Shown here one piece after another: positions 16,261-23,964 of a stretch of DNA of 32,791 nucleotides (position 1 is the first letter of the stretch; the number at the start of each line of letters is the position of its first letter). The DNA is from JACQWR01 sp964614365 (GTDB lineage Bacteria; Desulfobacterota; Syntrophia; Syntrophales; JACQWR01): positions 1 through 32,791 of the forward strand of contig CAZTLA010000010.1 of the NCBI GenBank assembly GCA_964614365.1, written 5' to 3'. The notes under the pieces were generated by a model. That model had not been told where the DNA came from and did not search any database. It saw only the letters and a program-made list of their open reading frames with translations. Position numbers and translations under genes: made by a program.

Positions 16261-16926
16261 ATGGAAAAAGATCTCTATCGCCTGATCCGGGAGGCAGCTC
16301 TCGAATTGGGTATCAGCCTTGATGACCGGCAGGCATCCCAGTTTGCAAAATATCACAAGGAACTGCTCCTGTGGAACAAAAAAATCAATCTCGTGTCGGA
16401 ACTCTCTTCCCACGACATACCGATAAAACATTTCATTGATTCCCTGACGGTTCTGCCTTTCCTTGATGCCAGAGACGGCAACATGCTCGACATCGGCAGT
16501 GGGGGCGGATTCCCCGCCCTTCCCCTGAAAATTGCCGCGCCCGGACTGGACATACACCTCATCGACTCTTCGCGCAAAAAAGTGTCTTTCCTTAAGCATT
16601 GCGTCCGTTCTCTCGGACTCGGCACCATAACCGTCACCGCTGCACGAGCCGAAGAACTCGCGAGATCGGGGAAATATGCAAACGGCTTCGACACGCTCAT
16701 TTCCCGGGCAACCTTCAAGCTGCCCGATCTCGTCCGTACCGGCGTTTCGTTTCTCCGCATCGGGGGAACCCTGATTGCCATGAAGGGCGCTAATGTTTCC
16801 GATGAGTTGAAGGCGGCCGCGGAAATAGTGCACCCCCTCGGATTCCTGTTTATTGCCTGTCATGCTATCAGGTTGCCGGTAACCGGCGATAAGCGAAATA
16901 TTGTGTTGTATAAAAAGGTTTTCTGA
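16261..16926 (+). CDS. rsmG: 16S rRNA (guanine527-N7)-methyltransferase
   Basis: A 221-residue class I AdoMet methyltransferase. The AdoMet motif LDIGSGGGFPALPL is at about 76-89, followed by HLIDSSRKKVSFLK and the ISRATFKLPDLV segment typical of RsmG (GidB). The N-terminal helix KYHKELLLWNKKINLVS is also family-specific. It methylates N7 of G527 in 16S rRNA, and loss gives low-level streptomycin resistance in several bacteria. The frame is open far upstream, but that part only shadows trmJ; the start at 16261 fits the family N terminus. No clear ribosome site precedes it. In many genomes rsmG directly precedes parA-parB near the origin, as it does here. Confidence 0.94.
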   Translation: MEKDLYRLIREAALELGISLDDRQASQFAKYHKELLLWNKKINLVSELSSHDIPIKHFIDSLTVLPFLDARDGNMLDIGSGGGFPALPLKIAAPGLDIHLIDSSRKKVSFLKHCVRSLGLGTITVTAARAEELARSGKYANGFDTLISRATFKLPDLVRTGVSFLRIGGTLIAMKGANVSDELKAAAEIVHPLGFLFIACHAIRLPVTGDKRNIVLYKKVF

Positions 16927-16947
16927 ACAGGTTTCGCAGGTAAAATA

Positions 16948-16963
16948 TCCCTTCTCAAAGGGA
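16948..16963. terminator. Short hairpin after rsmG
   Basis: TCCCTT-CTCA-AAGGGA forms a perfect 6-bp stem with a 4-base loop, 21 bases after the rsmG stop. No T-run follows, so it is a weak candidate terminator or a leader hairpin of the parAB transcript. Confidence 0.25.
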
Positions 16964-17029
16964 GCATTCTGTGCTAACAAGCACCTACGTTCTATAACAA
17001 TTAACATATCGGATTTATTCTATTAAATA

Positions 17030-17800
17030 ATGAATAAAGTCATATGCATAGCGAATCAAAAAGGCGGGGTGGGAAAAACGACAACCGCAATAAATCTGGC
17101 CGCTTCGCTGGCAACGGCGGAGAAAAAAACGCTCTTGATCGACTGCGATTCCCAGGGCAACGCCAGCAGCGGCGTCGGCATCGACAAGGATTCGGTACGC
17201 ACGAAAAATCTTTATCACAGCCTGATAGGAAAAGTCCCCCTCAAAGAGGTAATCGTGGGCACGCAGATTCCCTATCTGGACGTGGCGCCGACCGATCAGA
17301 ATCTTATCGGGATAGAGGTTGAATTCGTCAATCTTGAGGAGCGGGAAAAAAAACTCCGGAACCTGCTGAAGAACCTTGACATTCCGTATGACTTTATTAT
17401 TATCGATTGTCCGCCTTCGCTGGGATTTTTAACCCTGAACGCCCTTGTCGCCGCAGATGTTGTCATCGTGCCTCTGCAGTGCGAATACTTTGCCATGGAA
17501 GGTCTGGGCCATCTGCTCAACACGTTAAAGCTGGTCAAGGCGAGGCTCAATCCCGCCCTGATCATGGGAGGAATACTGCTTACCATGTTCGATGTACGAA
17601 ACCTGCTTTCGCATAGAGTCAGCGAAGACGTGCGGAAACACTTCGGCGCCAGGGTCTTCAATACCGTTATTCCTCGGAACGTCAGGCTTTCGGAAAGCCC
17701 GAGTCACGGGCTTCCCATTATTACGTATGATATTAAATCCAGGGGAGCCCTGGCCTACATGGAACTCGCGCGGGAGATCCTCACGGACGGGAGAATGTAA
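17030..17800 (+). CDS. parA: Chromosome partitioning ATPase ParA (Soj)
   Basis: A 256-residue deviant-Walker ATPase. KGGVGKTTTA at 11-20 includes the signature lysine, LLIDCDSQGN is the A' motif, and IIDCPPSLG is the Walker B region. The protein matches chromosomal ParA/Soj in length and has no N-terminal DNA-binding extension as in plasmid ParA. It forms ATP-dependent DNA-bound dimers that position the ParB-origin complex. The ATG is preceded by an AT-rich stretch and no clear ribosome site. parB begins at the base after its stop. Confidence 0.95.
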   Translation: MNKVICIANQKGGVGKTTTAINLAASLATAEKKTLLIDCDSQGNASSGVGIDKDSVRTKNLYHSLIGKVPLKEVIVGTQIPYLDVAPTDQNLIGIEVEFVNLEEREKKLRNLLKNLDIPYDFIIIDCPPSLGFLTLNALVAADVVIVPLQCEYFAMEGLGHLLNTLKLVKARLNPALIMGGILLTMFDVRNLLSHRVSEDVRKHFGARVFNTVIPRNVRLSESPSHGLPIITYDIKSRGALAYMELAREILTDGRM

Positions 17801-18655
17801 ATGCCGCCTAAGAACTCGCTCGGCAAAGGGCTGGGGGCCATGTTTCCCGATCTCCTCGGCGATATCGCCGACAAAGGGTCCCTGCTTTTCTGCGGTATAG
17901 AGGAATTGTATCCCAACAAGTTCCAGCCTCGGAAAGATTTCGACGAACGGGCGCAGAAGCGCCTGGTGGCATCCATCAAGAAAAGCGGCATTCTTCAGCC
18001 AATCATTGTAAGGACGGCCGGCTCCGGGTACGAAATCATCGCCGGTGAACGCCGCTGGCGGGCGGCCCAGGAAGCCGGGCTCAAGGACGTCCCCGTGATC
18101 GTGAGAACCGCGGAAGACGTGGAGGTTGCCGAACTATCGCTCATAGAAAATATCCAGCGGGAGGCACTTAATCCCATTGAGGAGGCAGAAGCATACCAGA
18201 CGCTCAACGGCAGGTTCGGCCTTTCCCAAGACGATATTTCGGTACGGGTGGGGAAGGACCGATCTACCATTGCCAATACGATCCGGCTGTTGAAGCTCCC
18301 CGGTGAAGCCAGGACGGCAATCGTACAAAAAGCCATCACTCCCGGTCATGCAAGGGCATTGCTGACCCTCCCCTCGGGTCCTGAACAGCTCAAGGTCCTC
18401 AACCTTATCATCAGGAAGAACCTGAGTGTGCGGGAAGCGGAAACGCTGGTTCACCGGCTTCATACAATATCACGGGAAAAGCCCGTTTCGAAGAAAGATC
18501 ACACTCTGCGCGACCTCGAGGAAACCCTGTCAAAAAGATTCCGCACCCGGGTGCGCATAAAACAGGGAAGGAGCGGAGGCTCCATAGAACTCCGTTTCAC
18601 CACGACGGAAGAACTGAGCAGTATAATAGACGTTCTTTTGGAAGAAAAAACGTAG
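17801..18655 (+). CDS. parB: Chromosome partitioning protein ParB (Spo0J)
   Basis: A 284-residue ParB. The N-terminal KGLGAMF motif (9-15), the CTP-binding segments GERRWRA (82-88) and ENIQR (116-120) and the following helix-turn-helix (LSQDDISVRVGKDRSTIANTIRLL) are clear. The C-terminal third carries the dimerisation region. ParB loads at parS sites as a CTP-dependent clamp and recruits SMC. It starts directly at the parA stop. I found no convincing parS in the window; the nearest match is recorded among the rejected items. The gene ends in TAG, which shows that TAG is an ordinary stop in this genome. Confidence 0.95.
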   Translation: MPPKNSLGKGLGAMFPDLLGDIADKGSLLFCGIEELYPNKFQPRKDFDERAQKRLVASIKKSGILQPIIVRTAGSGYEIIAGERRWRAAQEAGLKDVPVIVRTAEDVEVAELSLIENIQREALNPIEEAEAYQTLNGRFGLSQDDISVRVGKDRSTIANTIRLLKLPGEARTAIVQKAITPGHARALLTLPSGPEQLKVLNLIIRKNLSVREAETLVHRLHTISREKPVSKKDHTLRDLEETLSKRFRTRVRIKQGRSGGSIELRFTTTEELSSIIDVLLEEKT

Positions 18656-18683
18656 TAGCGATATATCATCCCCGCTGTATAAG

Positions 18684-18703
18684 TTGTCAACATCTGTTGA
18701 TAA
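18684..18703. promoter_or_regulatory. DnaA-box-like pair upstream of dnaA
   Basis: In the 72-base parB-dnaA gap, TTGTCAACA (18684-18692) and TGTTGATAA (18695-18703, reverse complement TTATCAACA) form a facing pair two bases apart. Each differs by one or two bases from TTATNCACA. They may be DnaA autoregulation sites or part of a bipartite origin. Visual match only. Confidence 0.4.
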
Positions 18704-18727
18704 AACTGTTTATAAGGTGTCGCAATA

Positions 18728-20074
18728 GTGAATACCCTTTGGGAAAAAAGCGTTAAAATCATTAAGCAAAACATCAGCAAGCAAAACTTTGAAACCTGGA
18801 TCAGGCCGATTAATATTATCGCCCGGGAAGATAACCGCGTTCAATTATCCGTGCCCAATAAATTCTTCAGGGATTGGATTATGGACAACTACCGTGGTGT
18901 AATCGGGGATGCCATTTCATCGGTAGCAGGAACGGAAATCGTGTTTGATCTTGCCATCAATAACAACGGTTCGAAATCAATGACGCCCGCGGTGATGGAT
19001 GGTCAAGAAGCAACGCGGAAGTCGGAAAGATCAGCAAAAAAAAAGGTCCATCCTTCCCTGAATCCCCACTACACCTTCGAACGGTTTGTCGTGGGATCGT
19101 GCAACCAGTTTGCCCACGCGGCTTCTGTGGCCGTTGCCGAAAAACCGGCAAAAAATTACAACCCGCTCTTTATATACGGCGGGGTCGGTCTCGGGAAAAC
19201 ACACCTGCTCAACGCCATCGGCTTCAGGACGCTTGCCCTCTATCCCGATATCACTGTTCTCTACGTGTCGGCTGAAGAATTCATGAATGAACTGATAAAC
19301 TCCATACGATACGACAAAATGCAGAAATTCAGGGAAAAATTCAGGAACATCGATTGCCTGCTTATTGACGACATCCAGTTCATCGCGGGTAAGGAAAGGA
19401 CGCAGGAAGAATTTTTTCATACATTCAACACCTTGCATGATTCGAGCAAGCAGATTGTCGTCACCAGCGATAAATTTCCCAAGGATATTCCAAATTTAGA
19501 GGGAAGATTGCGGTCGAGATTTGAATGGGGGCTTATTGCCGACATCCAGCCTCCGGAAACCGAGACAAAAATGGCCATCGTTGAAAAAAAGGCCCAGGAG
19601 AACGGCATCAATATTCCGAATAACGCTGCATACTATATTTGTTCCCACGCGGAATCAAACATTCGAGAATTAGAGGGACTCCTTATCAGGATCGGAGCAT
19701 ATTCTTCCCTGACGGGAAGAGAAATTGACATGGACCTGGTCAAGGAGGTCCTGAAAAAACTTCTCAAGCACCGAGAAAAAAAAGAAGTAACGGTGGATGA
19801 AGTAATAAAAGCGGTTGCAAGCAAGTTGAACGTAAAAATAGCGGATATTAAATCGCAGAACAAGACAAAAAACTTCGTTTTCTCAAGACAAATCGCAATG
19901 TACCTGTCGAGAACAATGACCAACTCTTCTTATCCGGACATTGGGGAAAAGATAGGCGGCCGCGATCATTCAACGGTTATTTATGCATTTAACAAGATGA
20001 AGAAAATATTGGAAACGGATACCAAGGTGAATCGTATCGTTCAGGAAATAGAGGAAACAATGAATAAAGGTTGA
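18728..20074 (+). CDS. dnaA: Chromosomal replication initiator DnaA
   Basis: A 448-residue DnaA with normal domain order: domain I (1-75, LWEKSVKII....NFETWIRPI), a short linker, the AAA+ ATPase with Walker A GGVGLGKT at 151-158 and Walker B LLIDDIQF at 211-218, and the DNA-binding domain IV with the DHSTVIYAFNKM signature near the C terminus. It melts oriC and loads the helicase. The start codon is GTG, with AAGGTG 8 bases upstream; no ATG fits domain I as well. It lies directly downstream of parB, which is an uncommon but seen order, and upstream of the proposed origin and dnaN. Confidence 0.97.
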   Translation: MNTLWEKSVKIIKQNISKQNFETWIRPINIIAREDNRVQLSVPNKFFRDWIMDNYRGVIGDAISSVAGTEIVFDLAINNNGSKSMTPAVMDGQEATRKSERSAKKKVHPSLNPHYTFERFVVGSCNQFAHAASVAVAEKPAKNYNPLFIYGGVGLGKTHLLNAIGFRTLALYPDITVLYVSAEEFMNELINSIRYDKMQKFREKFRNIDCLLIDDIQFIAGKERTQEEFFHTFNTLHDSSKQIVVTSDKFPKDIPNLEGRLRSRFEWGLIADIQPPETETKMAIVEKKAQENGINIPNNAAYYICSHAESNIRELEGLLIRIGAYSSLTGREIDMDLVKEVLKKLLKHREKKEVTVDEVIKAVASKLNVKIADIKSQNKTKNFVFSRQIAMYLSRTMTNSSYPDIGEKIGGRDHSTVIYAFNKMKKILETDTKVNRIVQEIEETMNKG

Positions 20075-20105
20075 AGATATTTTTACTCAACCGTTCGCTC
20101 CCGGG

Positions 20106-20125
20106 TTATGCACCGGCCATACACA
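20106..20125 (+). promoter_or_regulatory. Two degenerate DnaA boxes
   Basis: TTATGCACC (20106-20114) has one mismatch to TTATNCACA and CCATACACA (20117-20125) has two, both in the same orientation and 11 bases apart start to start, about one helical turn. They may nucleate DnaA on the dnaA-proximal side of the AT-rich block. Confidence 0.4.
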
Positions 20126-20131
20126 GGGATA

Positions 20132-20215
20132 ATTACTTTTATTATAGAGAATTATTATAAAAATTAATGATGTCCACAAATTCAACAGCTCCTATTATTA
20201 CTATTACTTTTATTA
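20132..20215 (+). repeat. 13-bp direct repeat flanking the AT-rich block of the candidate oriC
   Basis: ATTACTTTTATTA occurs at 20132-20144 and again, identical, at 20203-20215, 71 bases apart start to start. The second copy forms the end of the triplet array. Repeated AT-rich 13-mers are a known feature of some origin unwinding elements, though this word differs from the Escherichia coli one. Confidence 0.6.
20170..20215 (+). promoter_or_regulatory. DnaA-trio unwinding element (putative)
   Basis: Tandem degenerate boxes ATGTCCACA (20170-20178) and AATTCAACA (20179-20187) are followed by GCTC (20188-20191) and eight uninterrupted triplets (20192-20215: five TTA, two CTA, one CTT). Read 3' to 5' on the other strand each is G/A-A-T/A, the DnaA-trio consensus. 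The order box, GC-rich spacer, trios is that of the B. subtilis unwinding region. An AT-rich gap can give such runs by chance, so this remains a candidate. Confidence 0.55.
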
Positions 20216-20260
20216 AATACAAAATAAAAGAGAGTTAATAAAGAAAGGGTGGATATGGTA

Positions 20261-21379
20261 ATGGAATTTAATATCCAGCGAAATGTCTTCTTAAGTGGTA
20301 TTCAAAAAACACTGGGCATTGTCGAGAAAAAAACAACCATGCCGATTCTCAACAATATTCTCATCAGGACGGACAAGGGTAAGATTAAAATCGTGGCCAC
20401 GGACCGGGAAATTTCGCTGCTGGCGCGCTACGATGCCCAGGTGATCCAGGAAGGTGATATCACCCTTTCGGCACGGAAGCTCTATGAAATGGTTCGTGAA
20501 ATGGAGGGGGATACGGTTCATTTTCTCAAAAACGAGAACAATATGGTCACCATGACCTGTCAGAAGGTTTTATACAAGATTCCCGGTGTGCCAACGGATG
20601 ATTATCCCCGTGTTGTTGATGATGAAGAGGCGAAAGTTTTTGTTATCAAGGCGGCAATACTGAGGGAGTTGATTCACAAAACATCTTTTGCCGTTTCTGC
20701 GGATGAAACGCGGAGAAATCTGACCGGTGTGTTTTTTGAAACGCCACGGGACGGAGATACCTGCCTGATGCAAATGGTAGCAACGGACGGACATCGCCTG
20801 GCCATAGCCCGTACCGCGGCCGGTGAAAAGGAATGTCTGGAACTTGATAAGGGGGTTATCATACCGCGGAAAGGTCTGGGAGAAATAAGAAAGATCGTCG
20901 ATGACGAGACCGGCAGCATCGCTATGGGGGTGCACAAGGGAGCCTGTATCGTCAGGGCCGGAAATGTAACATTGAAGGTAAGCCTGATCGATGCCGAGTT
21001 TCCCGATTTCCGCAAAATTATTCCGGCTGAACGAGACGTCTTTGCCGTGCTCGACAAAAATGCCATATTGCATTCCCTGCGGAGAATGAATGTCGTTGCC
21101 AGTGAGGGATATAGCGGCGTCATTATTACCCTTGCCGAGGGGAAAATGGTACTCAGTTCTACCAACCCCGATGTGGGCGAGGCAAATGAGGAAATCGATG
21201 TTTCCTACACGGATCGGGAGATCAATATGGGCTATAATGTTCACTATCTCATCAATGCCATCGAGGTCATTGATGAAGAGAAGGTTGTTTTTGAAGTAAG
21301 CGGCGGCATGAAGCCGGGTGTGATAAAGCCGGCGAATAATGACGGCTATATGTGCATCATTATGCCCTTAAAAATATAA
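20261..21379 (+). CDS. dnaN: DNA polymerase III beta subunit (sliding clamp)
   Basis: A 372-residue clamp with three successive domains and the usual opening (MEFNIQRNVF, equivalent to MKFTVERE in other clamps). Recognisable segments include MPILNNILI, TDGHRLA near the middle and YMCIIMPLKI at the end, where the conserved MPxR/MPL peptide-binding pocket lies. It forms the ring that tethers the replicase. In-frame starts exist at 20249 (GTG) and 20255 (ATG); I prefer 20261 because AGGGTGG sits 8 bases upstream and the N terminus aligns. gyrB starts 30 bases downstream, with no recF between. Confidence 0.95.
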   Translation: MEFNIQRNVFLSGIQKTLGIVEKKTTMPILNNILIRTDKGKIKIVATDREISLLARYDAQVIQEGDITLSARKLYEMVREMEGDTVHFLKNENNMVTMTCQKVLYKIPGVPTDDYPRVVDDEEAKVFVIKAAILRELIHKTSFAVSADETRRNLTGVFFETPRDGDTCLMQMVATDGHRLAIARTAAGEKECLELDKGVIIPRKGLGEIRKIVDDETGSIAMGVHKGACIVRAGNVTLKVSLIDAEFPDFRKIIPAERDVFAVLDKNAILHSLRRMNVVASEGYSGVIITLAEGKMVLSSTNPDVGEANEEIDVSYTDREINMGYNVHYLINAIEVIDEEKVVFEVSGGMKPGVIKPANNDGYMCIIMPLKI

Positions 21380-21409
21380 TTTCTTGAGAGAGAGGATGAA
21401 AAGAGGGGT

Positions 21410-23854
21410 ATGACGGAAAGTTATGGTGCGGACAGCATCAAGGTTTTAGAAGGTCTGGAGGCGGTGCAGAAGAGACCTGCCATGTACATCGGCAGCACCG
21501 GCAAAGACGGTTTACACCATCTGGTTTATGAAGTTGTTGATAACAGTATCGATGAGGCAGCCGCGGGTTTCTGCAACAAAATCGATGTTACGATCCGGGT
21601 TGATAACAGCGTGATCGTGGAAGACAATGGACGCGGCATACCGGTGGACATCCATAAAACGGAGGGGATATCGGCAGCCGAGGTGGTGCTCACTAAATTG
21701 CATGCGGGAGGCAAGTTTTCCAACGAAAGTTATAAGATTTCCGGTGGGCTGCACGGTGTGGGCGTCTCTGTGGTAAATGCCCTGTCCAGTTATCTCGAAC
21801 TGGAGGTAAAGCGTGACGGGGGGGTGTATACCCAGTCCTACCAACGCGGGGCGCCTCTGGCTCCCCTGGAGAAGATAGGGCCGGCAAAGGGAAGAGGAAC
21901 AAAGATCGCCTTCAAGCCCGATGAAGCGATTTTTGAGGAAACGGAATTCAGCTTCGACATCCTTTCCAACCGGTTGCGGGAACTGGCTTTTCTGAACCCG
22001 GGCGTGCGCATCAGCATCATGGACGAGCGTACGGACAAGAAAAGCGAGTTTTACTATGAGGGGGGCATCGTTTCCTTCGTGGAGTACCTAAACCGCAACA
22101 AGAAGATATTACACAAAAATCCCATCTATGTAAGCGGATCAAAGGATGACTGTTTTGTGGAGGTTGCGCTGCAATATAACGACACGTACGCGGAAAACGT
22201 ATTTTCCTTTGCCAACAGCATCAACACCACGGAGGGGGGCACCCATCTGATCGGTTTCCGGTCCGCCCTGACAAGGGTCTTCAACAACTATGCCGTCGGC
22301 AACAAGTTCCTGAAAGACGGGAAGGAGTCCCTGAAGGGCGAAGATCTGCGGGAGGGTCTTACCTGTGTCATCAGCGTGAAAATCAAGAACCCCCAGTTTG
22401 AAGGCCAGACCAAGACGAAGCTGGGAAACAGCGAGGTCAAGGGTCTTGTGGAAGGGGTCGTATACGATAAGATCGGCAGCTACCTGGAGGAGAATCCTTC
22501 CATCTCCAAGCAGTTGTTGAACAAGTGTCTCGAAGCGGCGCGGGCACGAGAGGCGGCGCGCAAGGCGCGGGAGCTCACCCGGAGGAAAAGCGCCCTGGAA
22601 GTCAGCGCTCTGCCGGGAAAGCTGGCCGACTGCCAGGAAAAGGATCCGGCGCGGAGCGAGATTTATCTTGTGGAGGGCGATTCGGCAGGCGGATCCGCCA
22701 AGCAGGGAAGGGACCGGAAGAACCAGGCAATTCTGCCGCTCCGGGGCAAGGTGCTGAACGTGGAAAAGGCGCGGTTCGACAAGATGCTGGAAAACGAGGA
22801 GATCAAGGTTATCGTTACCGCCCTGGGAGCCGGGATCGGCAAGATGGATTACGATGTGAGCAAAATCCGGTACCACAAGGTCATCATCATGACCGATGCC
22901 GACGTGGACGGCTCTCACATCAGGACGCTCTTGTTGACCTTTTTCTTCCGGCAAATGCGGGAGATGATAGAACGGGGATACCTCTACATTGCCCAGCCGC
23001 CGCTCTTCAAGATAGGCAGCCGAAAAAGCGAGATCTATATCCACAACGAAGAGGAGATGAAAGATTATGTCCTGGAAAACGGTGTGAACCGGATCCGTTT
23101 ACAGGCAGGGAACGGCGGCTCTTCTCCCATGACGGGCAAGCGCTTGAAAGACCTGCTGAAAAAAGCCATGAAGATCGAGACCATCCTGGAGAAATTCGAG
23201 AGGGAAGGGAAAAATCGGGAAGTTATCATGGTTCTGGCACGAGACAAGGCGCTGAAAGACGAGCACTTCAAGGACAAACAAACGCTGGTTCTGGTTGCCG
23301 AAAGAACGGCGCAAACGCTGGGAGAAAGACTGTCCGAATTTGCGATAGAGGAAAACCAGGAACACGGCGGGTTCAAGATGGTCTTCCACATGAAGAAAAA
23401 CGGGCATGTGGTTGCCACCTGCATAGACCGGGATACCTTCAAGGGGCCGAAGTTTTCGGACATCAAGATATTGCTGGATCAGATCACCGTTTTTGGCGAG
23501 CCCCCGTACCGTGTTACCGCTTCCGATGGCGAGGATGCAGACGATTCTTCCGCGCCTGCCGCAAAACCGGGCGGCAAGGTGGAGCTCGGCAGCATGACGG
23601 CTCTGGTGGAATATGTTACCAACGCAGGGAAGAAGGGACTCACGGTGCAGCGATATAAAGGTCTGGGAGAAATGAATCCGGAACAATTGTGGGAAACCAC
23701 CATGAACCCGGAGAAAAGGACGCTTCTCCAGGTCAGGGTTGAAGACGCAGTGGAGGCCGATGAAATTTTCACGACTCTGATGGGAGACCAGGTTGAACCC
23801 CGCCGGGACTTCATCTACAAAAACGCCCTTTACGTATCAAATCTCGATGTATAA
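21410..23854 (+). CDS. gyrB: DNA gyrase subunit B
   Basis: An 814-residue GyrB. The GHKL ATPase part shows EVVDNSIDEA, DNGRGIPVD and the HGVGVSVVNALS loop. The TOPRIM part has LVEGDSAGGSA, PLRGKVLNVEKAR and DADVDGSHIRTLLL. A domain of roughly 170 residues (about 540-740) is inserted before the tail, as in E. coli-type gyrases, and includes a low-complexity DGEDADDSSAPAAKPGG stretch. GyrB binds and hydrolyses ATP for negative supercoiling with GyrA. GAGGATGAAAAGAGGGG precedes the ATG. The gene is 30 bases after dnaN and 110 before gyrA. Confidence 0.97.
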   Translation: MTESYGADSIKVLEGLEAVQKRPAMYIGSTGKDGLHHLVYEVVDNSIDEAAAGFCNKIDVTIRVDNSVIVEDNGRGIPVDIHKTEGISAAEVVLTKLHAGGKFSNESYKISGGLHGVGVSVVNALSSYLELEVKRDGGVYTQSYQRGAPLAPLEKIGPAKGRGTKIAFKPDEAIFEETEFSFDILSNRLRELAFLNPGVRISIMDERTDKKSEFYYEGGIVSFVEYLNRNKKILHKNPIYVSGSKDDCFVEVALQYNDTYAENVFSFANSINTTEGGTHLIGFRSALTRVFNNYAVGNKFLKDGKESLKGEDLREGLTCVISVKIKNPQFEGQTKTKLGNSEVKGLVEGVVYDKIGSYLEENPSISKQLLNKCLEAARAREAARKARELTRRKSALEVSALPGKLADCQEKDPARSEIYLVEGDSAGGSAKQGRDRKNQAILPLRGKVLNVEKARFDKMLENEEIKVIVTALGAGIGKMDYDVSKIRYHKVIIMTDADVDGSHIRTLLLTFFFRQMREMIERGYLYIAQPPLFKIGSRKSEIYIHNEEEMKDYVLENGVNRIRLQAGNGGSSPMTGKRLKDLLKKAMKIETILEKFEREGKNREVIMVLARDKALKDEHFKDKQTLVLVAERTAQTLGERLSEFAIEENQEHGGFKMVFHMKKNGHVVATCIDRDTFKGPKFSDIKILLDQITVFGEPPYRVTASDGEDADDSSAPAAKPGGKVELGSMTALVEYVTNAGKKGLTVQRYKGLGEMNPEQLWETTMNPEKRTLLQVRVEDAVEADEIFTTLMGDQVEPRRDFIYKNALYVSNLDV

Positions 23855-23964
23855 CCAAACAAGAACGATTCAGGAACGTGTTTTTTGAAGGCAATGCCGT
23901 ATGAGCTGCCAAGGAACTTCCGGCAAAAGCGCCGGGTAACCCGTTAAGGAGAACGCAAGAGCGC

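Larger units (their letters stand above)
20075..20248. other. Candidate oriC in the dnaA-dnaN gap
   Basis: This 174-base gap is markedly AT-rich and lies between dnaA and dnaN, a common origin position. Left to right it holds TTATGCACC and CCATACACA (degenerate DnaA boxes at 20106 and 20117), an AT-rich block (20129-20169), tandem boxes ATGTCCACA and AATTCAACA (20170-20187), the tetramer GCTC, and eight triplets with central T to 20215. The last ends in further A/T-only sequence before the dnaN ribosome site. The layout resembles the basal unwinding system described for Bacillus subtilis oriC. No consensus TTATCCACA is present. Confidence 0.65.

Noticed and set aside
19637..19656. Second parS-like stretch in dnaA (GTTCCCACGCGGAATC)
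   Set aside because: An extra base breaks the half-site spacing, so it is not a credible ParB site.
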